Shown here: positions 54,860-64,000 of the stretch, piece by piece | How the letters are laid out: each line of letters opens with the position of its first letter | Numbering within the stretch: the first letter of the stretch is position 1 | From: Nageia nagi | Lineage: Eukaryota; Pinophyta | Direction of reading: 5' to 3' | Length of the DNA: 64,000 nt | NCBI GenBank assembly: GCA_050084985.1 | Contig: JBITNC010000001.1 | Span: 41,850,001-41,914,000 of the forward strand | Position numbers and translations under genes: made by a program | The notes under the pieces: model-generated | Databases searched by the model: none | What the model was told of the DNA's origin: nothing | The model's input: only the letters and a program-made list of their open reading frames with translations

Positions 54860-55246
54860 TGTTAGGAGCCTATAAGTTCTTAAATGGGATCTCACCAAAA
54901 TGATAGTACAATAATAGCAAAATGTTTCTCAATATCTCAACATAAGAAACATCAATCTAAATTGAGAAAGCTAATAACAAAATCACTTTATTGAATAACC
55001 AAAATGAATCACAAGCCACTTCAATGGTACTATCTACTTACAAATCAAATAATATATTTTCCAAGATGATAACTATTCTATTTTCACACATAGTTATAGT
55101 CTACCTACCTAACCCTAATCGATCGCTCAATTCAAAATGGTAATTTGCTTTACAAATATGTTGGTCCCCTTACATTTAATATAAGTTGATATTCTAATTA
55201 ATAAAATATTATAATATAAGTAAATTTTAGGATATGGGATCCTAAA
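54860..55246 (-). repeat. 5' LTR of the chromovirus
   Basis: Partner of 49460-49849. The terminal CTAACA has become CTAAA by loss of a C at the outer end, followed by the GTCTA duplication. Confidence 0.93.
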
Positions 55247-55251
55247 GTCTA
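55247..55251. other. target-site duplication GTCTA, right
   Basis: Matches 49455-49459 on the other side of the chromovirus. Confidence 0.88.
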
Positions 55252-57330
55252 GGAGGGAAGCTACAATTGATCAAGTCAATCCTCTAGAGCTTACAGTGTA
55301 TTTTATGTCTATTTTTAAAATTCTAGTTATGGTTCATAGAAAATAATCAAAATTCAAAGATATTTCTTATGGATAGGCATGGAGGAGAGAAAATAATGTT
55401 TTTTGGTTAGAAAGTAGGTTTGTATTCCCTTCGCTTAGGGGGTCCTTGGAATCAAGAACCTTAAGAAAAGGGAACTTAGCTCTCCCAGGTAAGTTAGGAT
55501 GGAAAATTGTACAGAATGAAGATAAACCTTGGGTGAAGATCATTAACTCAAAATACATCTCAAATTCCTCTTCTCTTGATGAGGAAAATCCTAGAGTTGG
55601 TTCTTCTCTCTAGAATGGTTTACAAAGTACTAAGGAATCTCTCTTAAGTAATAGATCTTGGATCATTAGGGATGGTAATCGAATTAATTTTTGTATGGAT
55701 CACTGGCTCATGGAGGTTCCCTTGATGGAATAAAGGAATTTGATCCCTCTTATTAGAAGTACAATAAGAAAGTATGGGAAATGGGTTGCCAACTACCTTT
55801 ATGGATGAGAGAGGAAAGCATGGAGGAAATTAGAGCTTGATAATCCCACTAGGGTTATTCCTAGGATTGATCCAAAAAAAATTATAGAAATCAAGGTGAA
55901 TCAGTTTCAATATTTTGGTAAAACTATAGCCTTTAAAATAAAAGGTATAAGTGGATACATACTATATACATATGATATGTTGATTTTTTGGTGATTAGAT
56001 ACATTAAATTAATACCTACCTATAACTTTAGGGTGAATGCCCCCCTTTGGGTGTCCAAATATTAGCCAATTTAAAAATTTAAAATCCTAATTTTTGGCTT
56101 GTAAGAGCTTATTAGCCACTAAGAAAACATTGAATCCCATAATGGCTTAGGAAGCAACTCTAGTTTTGATTAATAAAATGTTGAAATATTATGTTCTCCC
56201 TCATGGTAAGGAGGATTCCTTTGTTTGGGTTAAAGAGAAGCATGGTATATACTCATTTAGGCTAGGTTATCAAGTTTACAACATCAATAACTTACCATGG
56301 AACATGATGAAGAAAGTCTTCATCAAACACTTCATACATAAAGAAGCCTTTTTTCTCTAGAAAACTAAATTGAACAAAATACTCACCTTAGATAACCTAA
56401 TAAACAGGGGATTCAAGTTGGAAAACATATGTATTTTGTGTAAAAGGGAGGAGGAATCAATATATCATCATCTATTGATTCACTATGAGTTTATCCAAGA
56501 GGTGTTCCTATATATTTTTTAGTAATTTAAAACATATTGGGTTCTACCTCATACTATTAAGGAAATGTTGATTCAATGGGAGAGCCCTTTTATCAGCATA
56601 AGATTGCATAAATTATGGGAGTTAATCTTAGCTCATTTTTGGAGGGAAATATGGAAGGAAATAATCATCAATTTTTTAAGGGAAATTGCTTAGATGCCAG
56701 TCGGGTTTCCCATAGAATCTCACACTTTATCTTAGAGAATCTTTCTATTATTAAGTTTAAAGTTGTGTGGGAGTTCATGAGGGATGCTCCAACCCTATTT
56801 AATTGGGGGTTATAATATAGAATCAATTATAGGGAGAAAAACCCTTGTAAGGTATTCCATTAGAGATTACCTTTTGTAGGATGGTTGGCCATTAATTTTG
56901 ATGGCTTCTCGAAAGGTAACCTTAGTATGGATGGAGCCACATGAGTGATAAGAGATCATTTGGGGAGGATTAAGATGTTAGTTATTAAACCTTTAGGGTA
57001 TCAAATGAGTTATTTTATGGATACTAGGGTGAAATTCATTAGTCTTTCCATGATAAGTAGGTGTAATTGCACTAATTAGGTCATCATAAGTGATTCTGTG
57101 AATGTAATCAACTTGTTAAAGGGTAACTCTCCATCAAGTTGGGACATTAGCAATATGATAGAGGAGTCTTAGTGTATCATTAATGATGTGGATCATATCA
57201 AAATACTCCATGATTATTAAGAAGCTAATCACTTAACGGATCACTTAGCTAATGAGGTAGTGAATTGGTAGGAATGAAAAGTATGGGAATTTGATTTCCC
57301 AGACTGACATGAGTTACTAGCCAAAGAGGA
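55252..57330 (+). pseudogene. LINE RT tail, zf-RVT and C-terminal RNase H
   Basis: Continues the LINE after the nested element. The post-RT motif region (Y-F-M-S-I-F-K-I-L) is followed by NSKYISNSSSLDEENPR, W-I-I-R-D-G-N-R-I-N-F and a zf-RVT domain: F-V-W-V-K-E-K-H-G-I-Y-S-F (56220-56260) and CILCKREEESIYHHLL (56430-56475). A ribonuclease H domain follows with A-I-N-F-D-G-F-S-K-G-N-L, V-I-R-D-H-L-G-R-I-K and S-D-S-V-N-V-I-N-L-L-K (56880-57120), ending near 57300. Plant LINEs of this type carry RNase H at the C-terminus. About 220 bp at 55917-56140 does not read as LINE protein. No poly(A) tail is visible. Confidence 0.83.
55917..56788 (+). repeat. copy 1 of a repeat shared with 63151-64000
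   Basis: Matches 63151-64000 at roughly 96% by eye. It starts with GGTAAAA followed by CTATAGCC here or ATATAGCC in copy 2. It covers the 220-bp non-LINE stretch plus zf-RVT sequence. Copy 2 lacks about 22-25 bp between two GGAAAT motifs near 56655-56690. Confidence 0.92.
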
Positions 57331-57989
57331 TCAAGATAAAGCCAATAAATAAAGATATCAAGAGCCACATTTTGGAGTTGTAAATAAATTTAAATTTTAA
57401 AATATGTATGGAGAGATTAGATAGGAAGTCTTAAGCTAGGTAGTTGAGTTGGCTTGAGCTAAAAAGTAGGTGCCATGTGGAGGTGAGCTAGAAAAGGTGG
57501 GCTCATCTTAGGAGGGGATCCTTGTTTGATAATTTCTATTTTAGATGTAGGAATACTATGTGAATGAGGTGTAAGGTGTGTCAATTTGGCTAGCTAACAA
57601 ACTATGGTATCTATGCAAGCTCCCTCATATTTCTAAATGTACCCAAAAAGCTTGCATGTAAGAAAAGAGGGGGGGTTCCATCAATAGATTATGAGGAGGA
57701 AAAAATAGAGTTTTATCTTTTCCAAGGATGGGGAGGACATGACATTCCATGATGTCATTGATCTTTCACTCCAGAGGTTGGTAATCAGAGTGATGAGGTG
57801 AAAGGCTAAGATATGTGGGGGGACATGTGGAAACCATCCATATGGGGGAGTATGTCATATCATATGAGGTGGCTCTTATTTAAGTAATCACCTCTATGGA
57901 TTACAAGCTAAGTAGATGAGGATTCTCGAGGAGCTAATGGGCCTAAGGTGATAGCAAGCTAGGTTATTTATACAAAAGTAAGCCTAGAT
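57331..57989 (+). other. non-coding stretch after the LINE
   Basis: Probably LINE 3' untranslated sequence and flank. No protein similarity, poly(A) or terminal repeats were found. GGGGG and TGGGG tracts occur near 57670-57850. Confidence 0.4.
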
Positions 57990-58690
57990 GTATGTAATAA
58001 AAGAATTGGATCCTTATGGCCATGGCACCTAAGCAGAAGGTAGATGTAAACATACCAAAGCCTCATTTGGAACCATGAAATCTCAATGTATCTCCTACCA
58101 TGAGAACTATTCTACATTTAGGGGGTTGCTTAAATTTTTAGAGAAATTTAAGGGCTGCAATGAGGACATCTTCTAATAGTTTATGGAGAGATAGAAAGGG
58201 AGGGAAATTAAATTTTTTGGCATAAGCTTCCAAGTGAACCAAAAGCTCCTTTCTTAGGTGATGGGAATTTCACTGATGGGAGAAACATTAAGGTTAGATA
58301 ACCATATCCTTAAGATAAAGCTTACCAAATTCTACAAGGGAGGCCCTAAGCTATAGTGTGAGAAACATGATGTGGTTGCTCATACATCTCTCCTAGAGTC
58401 ATGGCTAGAAGTGACCCTAGTCATCATGTAGTTTATTACTTTAGACACCACCAATATTTGGGCAAGGATATTTCACTCTAGGTTCTGAATCACCTTAAAT
58501 GTATGAAGATGAATATTCTGACCTTTTTATACACAAAACTAAACAAGGAGGTTGAGGACTATCAAAAGAGTAATGGTAACAAGGTGTGTCATAAGAGGTT
58601 GACCCTTATGATGTTTAAATTCATTATGGGGAAAATAAGTATTTCTAAAAGGCAACTAATGGATTTTTTAAGTGTGATTCATATTTGATG
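57990..58690 (+). pseudogene. unrecognised protein-coding relic
   Basis: From ATG near 58019, one frame with several stops reads like real protein: M-A-P-K-Q-K-V-D-V-N-I-P-K-P-H, then an F-L-E-K-F-K-G segment, FMER, a stop-containing W-K-G-R-E-I-K-F segment and K-F-Y-K-G-G-P-K-L. It ends near 58680 with a Lys-rich part (58503-58688 is open in a neighbouring frame). It lies before a plus-strand gypsy RT. I do not recognise the family; it may be an extra ORF of that gypsy element or captured host sequence. Confidence 0.4.
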
Positions 58691-58975
58691 GCAAAGCATG
58701 AGTTTGTAATATTCCCCTTCTCAATAAATTATAGCATGAACAAAGAAAAAGTAGATCATCCTCCAATGGACTCATCATCTCTAGAAGTAACAAATATTTA
58801 TATCCACACTCCCTAAGCAATCATATCCTATATATGTCAACATCTTACTATCAAACTCATTATACCATATACTCCTCACCACTATTGGCCTTTTGCACCC
58901 AAAATCATTATCATACATTGTAAATCTCATAGATATTTCCATCATCATAGTATTCACAAGAGTAACTTTATCTAG

Positions 58976-60170
58976 TTGCATAATTGCTGGTGTTTTCTCC
59001 AGTTCAGCTTTAATATTAATTATTCACCTTGGTTGGCTAACATTGTTCCTACTATGAAATCAAATGGAGAAATTAGTTTTTGTACAAATTTTAGATATTT
59101 AAACAAGGCTTATCCTAATAATAATTTTCCTTTTCCACATATTGATACCATTATGGACTTAATTGCAAACCATAAGTTGTTATCTTTCATGGATAGTTTT
59201 TCAAGTTACAATCAAATAAGGATGAATAAAAAGGGTCAACACAAAAAAAAACTTCAATACATATTGGGGTATATTCTATTAAGTATTCATTCCCTTTGAC
59301 CTCAACCATTTTAGAGCTACATATCAAAGTGCAATGGCAACTATGTTTCATGATATTATTCATAAATCTATTGAAGTAGATGTTGATGACATTCTTGCAA
59401 AATCTAAAAAACAAATAGGATCATTTAGAATACTTAAGGATTATCTTTGAGAGATTGATATAATATAATTTGAAGTTAAATCATAAGAAGTATTATTTTG
59501 GAGTGTCTAATGGCAAATTGGTAGGGTACATTATCTCTAGAAGAGGTATACAAATTAATCCCAAAAAGGTTAAATCCATAATAGATATTCCTCCACCTAA
59601 GAAAATCAAGCAACTCATAAGTTTGCAAGAGAAAATGCAAATAGTTAAAATATTTATAGCATAATTGGTAGATAAAATAACATTGTTATGCTATTTTCTC
59701 AAGAAAGGAAACAAGTATGTCTGGACGAAGGAGTATCAAAAAGCATTTGAATATATCAAAAGGAACCTACTTAATCCTCCTATTTTGTAACCAACTGATC
59801 ATAATAAACCTTTATATCTATATATTTCAACTACAAGTCATGCAATAGGAACTATTTTGGTATAACTTGACAAGGAAGATAAAGAAAGAGTTGTGTATTA
59901 TTTGTCCAAAACTTTACAAGAGGTAGAAATAAAACACACTCCAATTGAGAAGTTTTGTTATTCCACATTTTATATCACACAAAATTTGATGCATTACATG
60001 ATTACAAATACCACTCACATAGTACCTCAAGTGGATCCATTGAGGTATTTATTATCCAAACTATAGTTACAAGGTAGACTAGCGAAATGGATAATGGACT
60101 TGTAATAATCTAACCTCATTTATGCACGTCAAAAGAAAATTAAATGATACCCATTCAAGTTTACTAATAA
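58976..60170 (+). pseudogene. gypsy RT and RNase H relic
   Basis: RT fragments: F-C-T-N-F-R-Y-L-N-K-A-Y-P, F-P-F-P-H-I-D-T-I-M-D, L-S-F-M-D-S-F-S-S-Y-N-Q-I (59080-59240), then D-V-D-D near 59380 (the palm box in another frame), KLNHKKYYFGV and the YIISRRGIQINP stretch (59470-59560). RNase H follows with KEDKERVVYYLSKTLQE-type sequence (59870-59930) and L-A-K-W-I-M-D-L (60080). It resembles the 38752-39970 relic (shared DKERVVYYLS), so probably the Tat clade, but a second RNase H is not readable here. Confidence 0.83.
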
Positions 60171-60765
60171 GGACTTAGAATTATATGGTATTACAAATAC
60201 AAGAAAGAATACATGGTCAAATCTATGTAAAAAGATCTCAACATTAGATACAATCCCAAATTTCCTTCCTTTATATAGGAAAGAGTATAAGATTGTAAGG
60301 CATGGCTTAAAACATGTTTTCTACTTTATTTAGTTGTGCATGATAAATTGCTAATAGGTGAGAAGATACTATTCAGAGGATTGAATGGATCCTTATACTA
60401 TGAATTATGTGGTACATCTAATGAATCTAGCTCTTAACTACTAATCCATAATTTTTACAACTCTTATCTATACTTAGGTTGGGTCAACCCATATGTCTAT
60501 TATTTATCTAGCATACACCATTCAAAAGATTAATCTCTCAAATTCTCTTTAACATAGTAGTTGACATGCTCATGTAGTTATTTTGGCTAAAGCATAAATA
60601 TCATATAGTTAGGAGAAAAGAAAAGAACATTTATACTATTTGGAATCATTTTGAAAGATAAATAACTCATAAATTGGAGGTTCAAAGTAATATTTTGTTG
60701 CCTCAATAGGATATCCTTTTTACAATCAAATATTGAAAACTTATCAATTTATTTTATTCTAAATC
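60171..60765 (+). other. degraded gypsy sequence, no readable domain
   Basis: Follows the RNase H relic in the same orientation and is probably former pol sequence. I find no integrase zinc or core motif on either strand. Confidence 0.4.
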
Positions 60766-62167
60766 ACATTCACTCCCCTTCAAGCCCACCACTATATGGA
60801 TAAACTAAAATATAAGAAACTATCTTTAAAATATCCATTACAAAAATCTACCACATTGTTTCTACTTAGATACCATTAATCATATAACTTCAAGGCCAAA
60901 TATCACCTACCCATCTCAATAGATATATTCCCCTACATTTGGAAGATGTATACTTCATGTTTCAATATTAACTAGATCTTAATAAATCATAAAATATATT
61001 ATCATTCATGATGGTCTCTACACTAATAGAGGATTCATTTTCTATATTAGTTTGGTACAAAAATAAGAGAAGTGAATTTTTCCCCTCGTTCCATGTTGCT
61101 TTTTCACACGTTGTGAGGGTATTTGCTAGATTCATCCTGATATTGTATATTTTTGTATCTTTGATTATCTATAGGATTTCATCCATGTTCTTTCATGTTT
61201 TTCTAATATACTCACCAAGATTTTCTCTATTGTAATTACTCTTTTATATAATCAAAAAATAATTTTGTCCACCCAAAAACAAAGCTAGATAAATATGAAT
61301 AAATTCTATGGAGCACTTAATTTCCTAAATATAATAAAATCAAGAAGGCATATAGTAAGAAAAGTAATACAAAAGGATTCAAAATAGGTGATTTGATCCT
61401 CATGAAAGATTGGAAGAAAAATTGAGTTAAATTAACATGGTCCATTCATTGTAATAAAGAAGTTTGGACCAAGTACATACAAGTTAGGAACCATTGACAA
61501 GAATAATATTCCTAAGTTATTAAATATTATGAATCTAAAGAGATTCTTTACGTAAATATCAGATCATATCTCATTAAGAAAATTTCAACTCAAAAAGTAA
61601 TTAGTAATTTTAATATTAAGGTAATAAGACAACACCACATGTCAAACCTTAAGTCATTTTGAACAAAATTCTAGATTAACAATAATATGAGTATCTATGC
61701 TTAGAGAAATTATGATCTAGTTTCTATCTTATTTTTATTGAAATTGATATTTACAATTCACATGCATCATTAATATGTATACCATGTTAGTATTCTTTTT
61801 GTTTAACAAATTTCAATGGTAGAAACATAAGAATTTAATCATAAAAAACACTTAAGTAGTAAAGAAAATAAAAAATGTCCACCATGAGCATTTCCATAAA
61901 TCATTCCCAATATGAAGTCAATAAGATAGTAATATATTAGGAACTTATTTTCCATTATAAATTCATAATAATAATAAAAAAATATTCTTTTTCAAGGTAG
62001 TTTTCATGCAAAGAAGGGGCAAAGTTTAAATGTTAACCCCATTTCACCAAAACATTGGTCATCCATTCAAAAAACTCTTGAAGGACATGTATGAACAAAC
62101 AATAAGTTAAAATTTCAATCGAGATGTATCTTCTCAAGTTCTACATTGCAATTGAGCTTTTAAGGAT
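60766..62167 (+). repeat. direct repeat R2 with gypsy integrase C-terminal tail
   Basis: Partner of 43967-45357. The integrase tail (A-Y-S-K-K and F-G-P-S-T-Y-K type residues, then T-I-D-K-N-N-I-P-K-L and I-M-N-L-K-R-F-F) lies at about 61290-61550, more readable than in R1. It follows a gypsy RT/RNase H relic on the same strand, as if the integrase core had been lost. Confidence 0.7.
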
Positions 62168-62426
62168 GAAAAATGTAAAAAGATAATAATCATGTATATT
62201 TATAATTTTTTAATTATTTTCTCAAATTTTATCAAAATTATTATGATAATCATATTGCATAATTAGATTATCATTTCAAATTTATAAATATATATTATTC
62301 TCATGCACTTAGTTAGGGCACTATCATTTTTCATTCATTTAATTAGGGCATTATCATTTTCATACACTTAATTATGGTATTATTATTTTTTTGAACTTAG
62401 GTGGAGGACTATATATATATATATAT
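62168..62426. other. AT-rich flank with a short (AT) run
   Basis: Contains three loose repeats of TTAGGGCA-TTATCATTTT-type phrases (62310-62390) and an (AT)8 run at about 62411-62426. No gene was found. Confidence 0.5.
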
Positions 62427-63150
62427 TGTAATGTCCCCAAATTTGTAAAACATCCACTTTCTCTCCTCTTGGAGTGTGACGTTCATGGCAAAGGAGGAGA
62501 AACCAAAAATAAATTAATTTAGGAGTATTTTATTAATATTTTGCATTTATTTCTGTAACCAAGGCTAAAGAGACCCTTGAGGCACTCACCCTTGGATTTT
62601 ATTTAATTAATCTGGCTCAATTATTTGTAATTAATGCAATATTAGTCTCTCATAATGGGACGTTGCATTTATGAACCATTGATCTTGTAATTTGGCATCT
62701 CTAGGCAACCATTATGGGACGTTGGGCTTCCTGGGTCCCTAGATGATTTAATTTGTCATCCCAAGACACCAGAAGAGGGACGTTGCACTTTGGGAGATTC
62801 CAAGGTATGAGAGATCTTGTTATAAAAGGAGATGGGATGCATCATTTGCGGGCATGCTTGAAGATCATCAGAGTTTATCTCTTTTTGGGGTTAGCAGCTA
62901 GTGGAGTTATAGCTTTCCAGCTAGCTTAGTGGGAGAGCTCGAGCCAGTGTGGAGGAGTTCTTACCTAAGCTAGGATAGCAGCTCGATCCAATGAGGTGGA
63001 GTTGCTAGAGTACCTCGAGCCAGTGAGGTGGAGTTACTGGAATAGTTCGAGCCAGTGTGGTGGAACTATTTCATCCCTGATCTAGATCTATCCAATGGGG
63101 TAGATCTAGATCCAACCAGTGTAGCCATATTCCAGATCTAGATCTAACCT
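62427..63150 (+). repeat. LTR-like sequence with TATA box and short tandem units
   Basis: Begins TGTAATGTCCCC, a start seen in plant LTRs. It has TATAAAAGGAG at 62821 and GGGACGTTG-type phrases three times (62659-62785). Units like CGAGCCAGTG and GGTGGAGTT recur from 62938 to 63125 at 30-42 bp steps, and CTAGATCTA palindromes lie near the end. The right boundary is where the LINE-derived repeat begins at 63151. No partner LTR lies in the window, so the LTR call is inference. Confidence 0.5.
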
Positions 63151-64000
63151 GGTAAAAATATAGCCTTTAAAATAAAAGGTATAAGTGGATACATACTATA
63201 TACATATGATATGTTTAATTTTTGGTGATTAGATACATTAAATTAATACCTACCTATAATTTTAGGGTGAATGCCCCCTTCTGGGTGTCCAAATATTAGC
63301 CAATTTAAAAATCTTAAAATCCTAATTTTTCACTTGTAAGAGCTTATTAGCCACTAAGAAAACATTGAATCCCATAGTGGCTTAGGAAGCAACTCTAGTT
63401 TTGATTAATAAAATGTTGAAATATTATGTTCTCCCTCATGGTAAGGAGGATTCCATTGTTTGGGTTAAAGAGAAGCATGGTATGTACTCATTTAGGCTAA
63501 TTTATCAAGTTTACAACATCAATAACTTACCATGGAACATGATGAAGAAATTCTTGATCAAACACTTCATACATAAAGAAGCCTTTTTTCTCTAGACAAC
63601 TAACTTGAACAAAAAACTCACCTTAGATAACCTAATAAATAAGGGATTCAAGTTGGAAAAACATATGTATTTTGTGTAAAAGGGAGGAGGAATCAATATA
63701 TCATCATCTATTGATTCACTATGAGTTTATCCAAGAGGTGTTCCTATATATTTTTTAGTAATTTAAGACATATTGGGTTCTACCTCATACTATTAAGGAA
63801 ATGTTGATTCAATGGGAGAGCCCTTTTATTAGCATAAGATTGCATAAATTATGGGAGTTAATCTTAACTCATTTTTGGAGGGGAATATGGAAGGAAATCG
63901 CTTAGATGCCAATCGGGTTTCCCATAGAATCTCACACTTTATCTTAGATAATCTTTCTATTATTAAGTTTAAAGTTGTGTGGGAGTTCATGAGGGATGCT
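63151..64000 (+). pseudogene. LINE fragment (zf-RVT region), copy 2 of 55917-56788
   Basis: Near-identical to copy 1, including the F-V/I-V-W-V-K-E-K-H-G zf-RVT start and the I-C-I-L-C-like zinc region (here broken by an extra A near 63655-63662). A deletion of about 22-25 bp lies near 63895. It runs off the right edge. Confidence 0.88.

Larger units (their letters stand above)
49460..55246 (-). mobile_element. chromovirus (Ty3/gypsy) nested in the LINE
   Basis: 5787 bp with LTRs of 390 bp (49460-49849) and 387 bp (54860-55246), a GTCTA target duplication, a decayed iMet primer site and a purine tract. Minus-strand order is gag, protease, RT, RNase H, integrase, chromodomain. That order plus the C-terminal chromodomain identifies a chromovirus. 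All genes carry stops or shifts. The two LTRs differ noticeably, so it is older than the element at 24.8-32.4 kb. Confidence 0.92.

Overview
The window comes from a large, repeat-rich nuclear plant genome. It is AT-rich and holds no intact host gene. Every recognisable coding stretch is a decayed plant transposable element: Ty3/gypsy (Tat-like and chromovirus), Ty1/copia, and LINEs with a DUF4283 ORF1 and a C-terminal RNase H. One plant gene family, the plant mobile domain (PMD), is carried inside a retrotransposon. A gymnosperm or another giant-genome seed plant fits best, but I cannot name the species from sequence alone.

Layout. 1-6284 (-): 5' end of a Tat-like gypsy element (LTR 5418-6284, PBS, repetitive leader, long pre-gag ORF, gag, protease), running off the left edge. 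6285-10375: old relic with gag on + and a PMD gene on -. 11040-about 14390 (-): gypsy relic with an initiator-Met PBS. 15960-18895 (+): copia relic lacking most of its integrase. 19632-20235 (+): isolated LTR, PBS and leader; a relative lies on - at 40.6-41.2 kb. 20.9-37.03 kb (-): copia element whose LTR-gag part is tandemly duplicated. 24759-32440 (+): a younger LTR element nested in that copia. 38752-39970 (-): Tat polymerase remnant with two RNase H domains. 41340-43835 (+): LINE relic. 43967-45357 and 60766-62167: a direct repeat pair containing an integrase tail. 45395-57330 (+): a second LINE, split by a nested chromovirus (49460-55246, -). 57990-58690: unrecognised relic. 58976-60170 (+): gypsy RT/RNase H. 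62427-63150: LTR-like sequence. 63151-64000: second copy of part of the LINE.

The most notable object is the nested element at 24759-32440. It has matching LTRs, a 5-bp target duplication, a tRNA-Trp primer site and a gag ORF, but no protease, RT or integrase. On the opposite strand it carries a PMD gene that still has a TATA box and two GT-AG introns. The gene now has a stop codon and a frameshift. The same arrangement (gag +, PMD -) recurs in the much older relic at 6.3-10.4 kb, so the association looks long-lived rather than a single accident. Both this element and the Tat-like element at the left edge carry GC-rich, partly palindromic short-period arrays in the LTR and again in internal non-coding sequence.

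The nesting gives an order of events: copia insertion and its tandem duplication came before the 24.8-32.4 kb insertion, and LINE insertion at 45-57 kb came before the chromovirus. Reading frames are broken mostly by stops that C-to-T changes would explain, as expected for methylated, silenced repeats. All identities and counts here were made by eye.
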